Assembly (NCBI GenBank): GCA_009792885.1
Contig: WMCF01000089.1
Span: forward strand, 1,787,496-1,851,495
Source of the DNA: Eremophila alpestris peregrina
Taxonomy: Eukaryota > Chordata > Aves > Passeriformes > Alaudidae
DNA length: 64,000 bases
Direction: 5' to 3'
The translations under genes and the position numbers were made by a program. This document shows, piece after piece, positions 58,965 through 64,000 of the stretch (positions within the stretch are counted from its first letter, which is position 1; every line of letters starts with the position of its first letter). Under the pieces are notes generated by a model. The model did not search any database, was not told where the DNA came from, and saw only the letters and a program-made list of their open reading frames with translations.

Positions 58965-60488
58965 GGTCCCTTCCAGCTCAGCATACTCCACGGAATCTGG
59001 GATATATAATTTACCTAATATCAAATTTTTATGCTTTAACAAGTAAAAAACTAACTGCAACTTCAAAATTAATTGTAGAATTTATTGTGCAAGTTGCGTA
59101 AACCAGAATTGAGCATAGACAGACATGGACTGAAATTAATGATGGTCTAGATATTTATCTCAGAAACTGTCCAAAAATGTCAACTGAAAAGAATAAAAAT
59201 TTAGTGATATAATAAGCATCTGTGAGAAGAATTAGAGAAAGCTGACCACTGCTGGAGTTCAGTTATGACTTTCCTTTCTTATAGTTACAGTTTTCCCTCT
59301 ATTAGCTATAAACCACCGTTTTTAACCAATTACTTATCCGAGAACTATTTGAGACAAATTTTCCTATCCTTGAGTGTTCATACTGTAATTTACTATGGAT
59401 TTGAAAAATGAGCATCTGTGCCCTTCAATTATTTTCTCTCAAGAGTATTGCCACTTCCCAAAGCCTCAAGGAATCGACAGTGTAGCTGTTGTCATTTTGG
59501 TAGCCAAAAGATTCATATGATTAGATAGTGATGAATACCACAGTGAATTGCCTGTTTTGAATGGCAATATTTTCCCTAGAACACCATCTCATGACAAAAC
59601 AAGTACGTAAAAAGAAATGGGGAAAAGGTTTATTTTATATTTGATCTATTATTTTAAATGTGTCAGAATTTTCTCATTTGAATTTGGTATCCAGATCCCA
59701 AAGGAGAAGAAGTAAACATATCTGTTTCTATCTGTTTCTCCAAGAATACACTGCTTTTCCAGGTTATTCAGAATGAATAGATTACACAGGTTTGATCTAA
59801 ATCTCCCTGGTGTCTCAGCAGTATAAATGTCACAATTTTTTATGTGTTTTATCTTACGGATTTTATCACTTTAATATGAAAATGGGTCATTCTCCACTAA
59901 CCCACTGACAAAGCATGACATTTTTGCTATCACTGTTACCTCTGTAGTGCACTTAAATTTGATTTATGAGAACGTTTTATAGTATGTTTGTCCTTAGGAA
60001 GCAATGAGATATAGAATACTAATGTGAATTGAAAAAAAAAAAAAGAAGAAAAAAAATGCAAACAACATAACCCTGAATTCTTTTTTGTGGATTGCTTACA
60101 GATTTAATTTTTGCATTAGAAAACAGAAATTAACAAGAAGCAATAGTTCTGAGACGTTCTTAAAACTGCTGAATAAATAAAGGGAAGAGATGAGGAGTTA
60201 AGTTAAGCCCCTGGGCTTTTAAATAAAAGATTAATAAGAAGAAAAAGAATGCATGAAAACCCCCCAAAATAATATCAAGCAGATTTTTTTAATTAACTCC
60301 AGTATCAGCCTTCACTCAGACATAGTCAAATCTGTCCTCTTACTGCTGCCTTTTCTTTCAATGAGGCTGTTATAAATGAAGGCTTTGCACTGAAGGTTCA
60401 CCTGCATTTCCTCAACGTCCTAACCATAATAGATGGCTTGGGTTTTGATTGTTGAACTACAATTAACTGTGACAGTGAGCTAACAATT

Positions 60489-60548
60489 GGGAAAAAAAAA
60501 CAAAAAACAAACAAACAAAAAAAAAAACCACCAAAAACAACCAAAAAA
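60489..60548. repeat. A-rich tract with CAAA/CCAAAA units
   Basis: Low-complexity A/C run of about 60 bp, pure purine-plus-C on this strand. No attached element. Confidence 0.85.
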
Positions 60549-62063
60549 AGCAAACTGGTTACATCTGAGCACTGATTCCTTTAATCTTGAGGCATTTTAG
60601 ATATATCCTGCTTTATATATATAGGTAGCTAACTATTAGAAATCTCTGCCATTTGTGAAAATCCAGTTAATTTAAGGTTGTACTAAACATTTTCTTTCAG
60701 TTATATTAGGGCATGTGCCTTCAGGGGAATGTATCTGAATTTGTATAGGCAGGTCTTCCTCAGTTGAATCCTTCCATCCTCAAATGCCAGTAAACATTTA
60801 AGTTATGATGCTTAAACAGTTTCATCTTTCTCATTTGGAATCCAAGGCATTTCAGAAATTTATTGATTAAAAAAACAACTGGAAGTTTGAGTAGAATTTT
60901 AGAAGTAAATGGCTGTGTTAAATTCAGAGGTTTTTTTCTCTTTTCCTCTTTATAGTGTGACAATATTCATAAAAGGATGAAATTTAGAGCTCCTGACTCC
61001 ATTATAAGCACATAAACAGAGGATTTTTGTCTTTAAAAATGAATTAGATGTGTTGCTCTGCTAGTATCTCATTTAGAATACAAAGAATTAATTGTTCTGA
61101 ACAAATGAGTGTCATACAAAATGAGAAATATGCAATATATTTGTGTAGCTTTCAAGATGGTATATATTAAGCAATACACAACAATGTGTTGCAAAATGAG
61201 GGTATTCGTTTATTCAGAGATCCTGTGTTGTCTTTGACAAAAGTCTATGTTTTTTGCTGTGTGCTTTTAACAAGTATATTCTCATTGTCTCCAAAAAAAC
61301 TGCTCTTCCTCCAGAAAAAACTCCTCTGAACATCATAATCCCACAGTGGTTACTTATGCACATTCTTTCTTTAGAACTTGTACATTCATTTATGAAAGAT
61401 ATATCTTTTGCTTCAAAAGCATATAATTCTAATGTGAATCACCTTAGCTAGCCTAGCTTACCTTAGCTAGTAAGGGTCTGTAGTTAGGTTTAGAAATTTT
61501 TTGAATGCTAAATAGGTTACAGTGATGCAGATATAATAGAGCTTTAGTCTGTAAACATTTACTTCTGTAATACATCCTTACTCCTGCTGGCTAAAAATCA
61601 GTGATCTGAAATATGAAATGTTTTGATGAATATGAAAATATTCAAATAAGGGTAAGTTTTCTAAGGTAACCTTTTTTTTTTTTTTCCCCATTCTTGGGGT
61701 TCTTTGTAAGCAGTAGACACTCCAGTATGTCTAAGAACCACTGTGCAAAGTGTCAAAACTTGTTCACTTTTTGGTTAGTGAATATCTAGTCTATTTGAAT
61801 CTTAGTTTATGATATTAGTGCAGAAAGATGTTTTCATAAATAAGGATGATTAATTTTGTTTCTAGAAGATTAGTATTTTTCTGAAACTTTTTAAACTTAT
61901 TCTTTAACTTTTTTGGTTCAACATTAGATGAAATAGCAGAAGGAAAACTGTAGCAATGTATTTGCAAGAGTTAAGCTATTCTTTGTACCATCCAAACTCC
62001 CTGTGATGTTATCTGAACACCTGCAGTTCTGTTATTCAGGCCTCAGGAATTCATAAAGGCCGC

Positions 62064-62357
62064 TGTGAGAAAAACAGGACGAAAACAAGGCTGAGAGGAT
62101 TGGGAAAGCTGACCGTCGAGAATGTAAACTTGAGACAGAAGTGGGCTTGGCATGGGAATGAATTCTGGCCAGTTGGGTGCCCTGGGGGGTGCGTGCCAGC
62201 CTCATGGAAAGGTTGAGGAACCAATCAAGCAAAGTGTGTGTGTGTGTGCTTATGCTAGGCAGAAATCTGTAACAGTCGCTTACTGTAAACAATAAATGGC
62301 TTCTGCAAAATCACATTGATTCAGAGTATAGAGGTCCGTGTTTTCCTGCAGAAAACA
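62064..62357 (+). mobile_element. Solo LTR, short bird ERV family
   Basis: About 294 bp running from TGTGAGAAAAAC to GCAGAAAACA on the plus strand. A CCAAT box (62221-62225) is followed by a (TG)n stretch and AATAAA (62291-62296); the segment 'aataaatggcttctgc...gaggtccgtgttttcc' is a U5 pattern that I recognise from bird ERVs. A clear TATA box is missing ('gcttatgctag' is a poor match). No target duplication is evident, so the limits are approximate. Confidence 0.6.
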
Positions 62358-62810
62358 ATACTCCTGGGAAATACATATGTTTAGAGAACCAGTCTTCACC
62401 TCACTGGTTCTGACAGCTTTACTATCACTTTCATCAGCAAGAGATTCCAGTTATTATTTAATGAACTTCTGGTCATTGTACAGGAAAATGTGAAATACAT
62501 CTGATGGTACTCTCTTAAGAGCTGAAAACTTACCCCAGGTATGGAAATCCAGTATTCAGGTTTCTTCTTCTCACTTATGCAGTGGACATCCAAGACATCC
62601 AATCACAAGATTGCAGTTTATTTGGAGATAGATTTCTTTGTCTCTTAGTCTAAGAGTAAAACCAGGGACTCTCTCAGAGGCTACCAGACAGATGACACCT
62701 AGTGTCTGAATGCCCAGTGTCTGAGTCTTGCTCTAATGAATGTTTTAATTATTTGTATGGTTCCATCAAGGTAGAATGACTCCATCAAGAGAGACTAGCC
62801 TGAAAAGCTT

Positions 62811-62868
62811 AGAATCATAGAATGACTCAGGATGGAAGTGACTTAAAAATTCACCTAGTGCCATGAGC
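62811..62868 (-). mobile_element. CR1 LINE, 3' tip only
   Basis: 'agaatcatagaatgactcag' followed by 'gatggaagtgacttaaaaat' and 'cacctagtgcc' is the complement of the CR1 3' end. Only ~58 bp are present, so this is an extreme 5' truncation or a remnant. Confidence 0.8.
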
Positions 62869-64000
62869 TCTGCTGTGAGACAGAAGGAAACCAAGAGAAA
62901 CTGTATGAGATCAAGGTGCCAAGCATATAGCAAATGTTAATTTGCTATGGCATATATGCATTTAAATGGTTACTAATAGCAACAGCGAGCATAATTCATA
63001 ATTTGTAGCATTGTTAAGGTCAGGATTCAAAATTATTTATGGTATCCAAGCATGTAATTATTTCGATATATATTCAAATCTGATTATAGACTGTTTCAAG
63101 GATGCAACATTTCTTAATAATAGGCAGTTATGCTAATAAATAAAATAATCAGTATGATGCTCATGTTAACATTGAAAGAATAAACTGAGTTTGTTTTCCT
63201 CCTATTGAAACTCTCTGTTTCTAATGGAAATTCACTTTCCTTATTGTGAGGAGAAATTTTTGCGACAGCAATCCCTCACTGTTATTCTTCATTTTCCTTT
63301 CCTTGTATTTGCCCAGATATGACTGATGAAGGTGGATTTCTTTTAACAGAAATCATTCTGCACATTTGCTTTTGCAAACTGCAGAGCTCATATCATATCT
63401 TTCATTATTAGCTCTGGGTGAATAAGAGAAAGAAATACTGTGCATATTGCTTAAATTATTCCTACAATTTTATTGCAACAAAGCTCTTGACTGCCTGAAC
63501 TGTTAGATAAGAATATTACTTTGCTTTCTGAACAAAACCATGCTTCAAAAAACTCAAGCATATGTGTATGAAATGTATGTCAAGCATTTACTAATGTGTC
63601 TAAATGTCTCTGTGGCTTTGTGGTGTCTGCTCTTTGGTGGTGGATCTTGGCAGAAGATCTTATGTCCTCAGGATTTAGAGTTCATCTGGAACAAAAGTGG
63701 GGAACTTTTATCTGCATAGCATGTGACAGATTTTGTCATTATTGAGAAATAACATAGCTTGAAATAAGATCCTCAATACTTTATCTAAGTTATTTCAGAA
63801 AAAGAAACATCTTTCATAAAAAGAAAAGTCTTTCCCTTTTTTTACTCTTGACCACATTTCTTTTGCATTTCAACCTTCAAATTCCAAACACTTCTTCAGA
63901 ACTTAATAGGATTTTAAGTGAATAAAGTAATAGCAATTTCTTTCTCTTTTTTTTTTTTTTTTAAGTAGGAAGAATGTGAAACAGTTGAATCACATGAACA
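62869..64000. other. AT-rich DNA, nothing recognised
   Basis: No gene or repeat seen up to the window edge, apart from a T run near 63948-63962. Confidence 0.45.

Larger units (their letters stand above)
58296..62063. other. AT-rich DNA, no gene seen
   Basis: Apart from the TA microsatellite at 58907-58964 and the A/C tract at 60489-60548, nothing is recognised. A short tandem of 'ccttagctag' units occurs at 61442-61470. Confidence 0.45.

Noticed and set aside
62032..62292. 86-codon minus-strand frame
   Set aside because: It lies antisense in the plus-strand LTR at 62064-62357.
1..64000. Bacterial-type features (operons, CRISPR, IS elements, ribosome binding sites)
   Set aside because: The sequence is a repeat-rich vertebrate genome. 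No regularly spaced repeats with unique spacers or prokaryotic gene organisation were seen.

Overview
The window is vertebrate, almost certainly avian, nuclear DNA. The basis is repeat content: at least ten CR1 LINE copies, 5'-truncated as is usual for this family, several ending in the bird-type (A)TTCTATGA-like 3' terminus or its complement, plus long terminal repeats (LTRs) that I recognise as bird endogenous retrovirus (ERV) families. The abundance and types of LTRs suggest a songbird or other neoavian; that is inference. The DNA is AT-rich with long A/T runs and TA microsatellites. I found no protein-coding exon, tRNA, intact rRNA gene or CRISPR in 64 kb, so this is a gene desert or the interior of a very large intron.

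Layout. 0-9.3 kb: four CR1 pieces (+ strand) and one solo ERVK-like LTR at 4558-5054. 9.3-18 kb: mostly unique AT-rich DNA with (TA)n and (AAT)n microsatellites and two CR1 copies in opposite orientation. 18.2-18.7 kb: a plus-strand LTR with TATA and AATAAA signals and a strikingly CpG-rich 3' part. 19.8-20.5 kb: CR1 (-). 23-25.4 kb: a decayed minus-strand ERV, with an LTR at 24884-25420 and gag-like but unidentified reading-frame remnants behind it. 25.4-39 kb: mostly unique, with a CR1 tail, one longer CR1 (34.8-35.7 kb) that still shows the end of the reverse-transcriptase ORF, a homopurine tract, an unidentified protein-like stretch (28.3-28.8 kb) and a 5S-rRNA-like fragment (38.9 kb). 39.7-40 kb: ERVL-type fragment. 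40-52.8 kb: nothing recognisable beyond microsatellites.

52.8-58.3 kb is the most structured part: a pile of five LTRs, all on the minus strand. Two abut with a two-base junction, one has a polypurine tract immediately upstream and a coding remnant behind it, and that remnant is split by a second copy of the 497-bp ERVK-like LTR seen at 4.6 kb. Each of the two 497-bp copies has its own flanking 6-bp duplication. 62.0-62.4 kb holds one more LTR (+), followed by a CR1 3' tip.

Nothing acts as an operon or pathway here. What can be read is a record of repeated retroelement insertion, recombination to solo LTRs, and decay. I did not find a clearly new biological system. The best leads are the nested LTR stack, the paired E-boxes conserved in both ERVK-like LTRs, the CpG-rich LTR at 18.5 kb, and two protein-like stretches that I could not identify.
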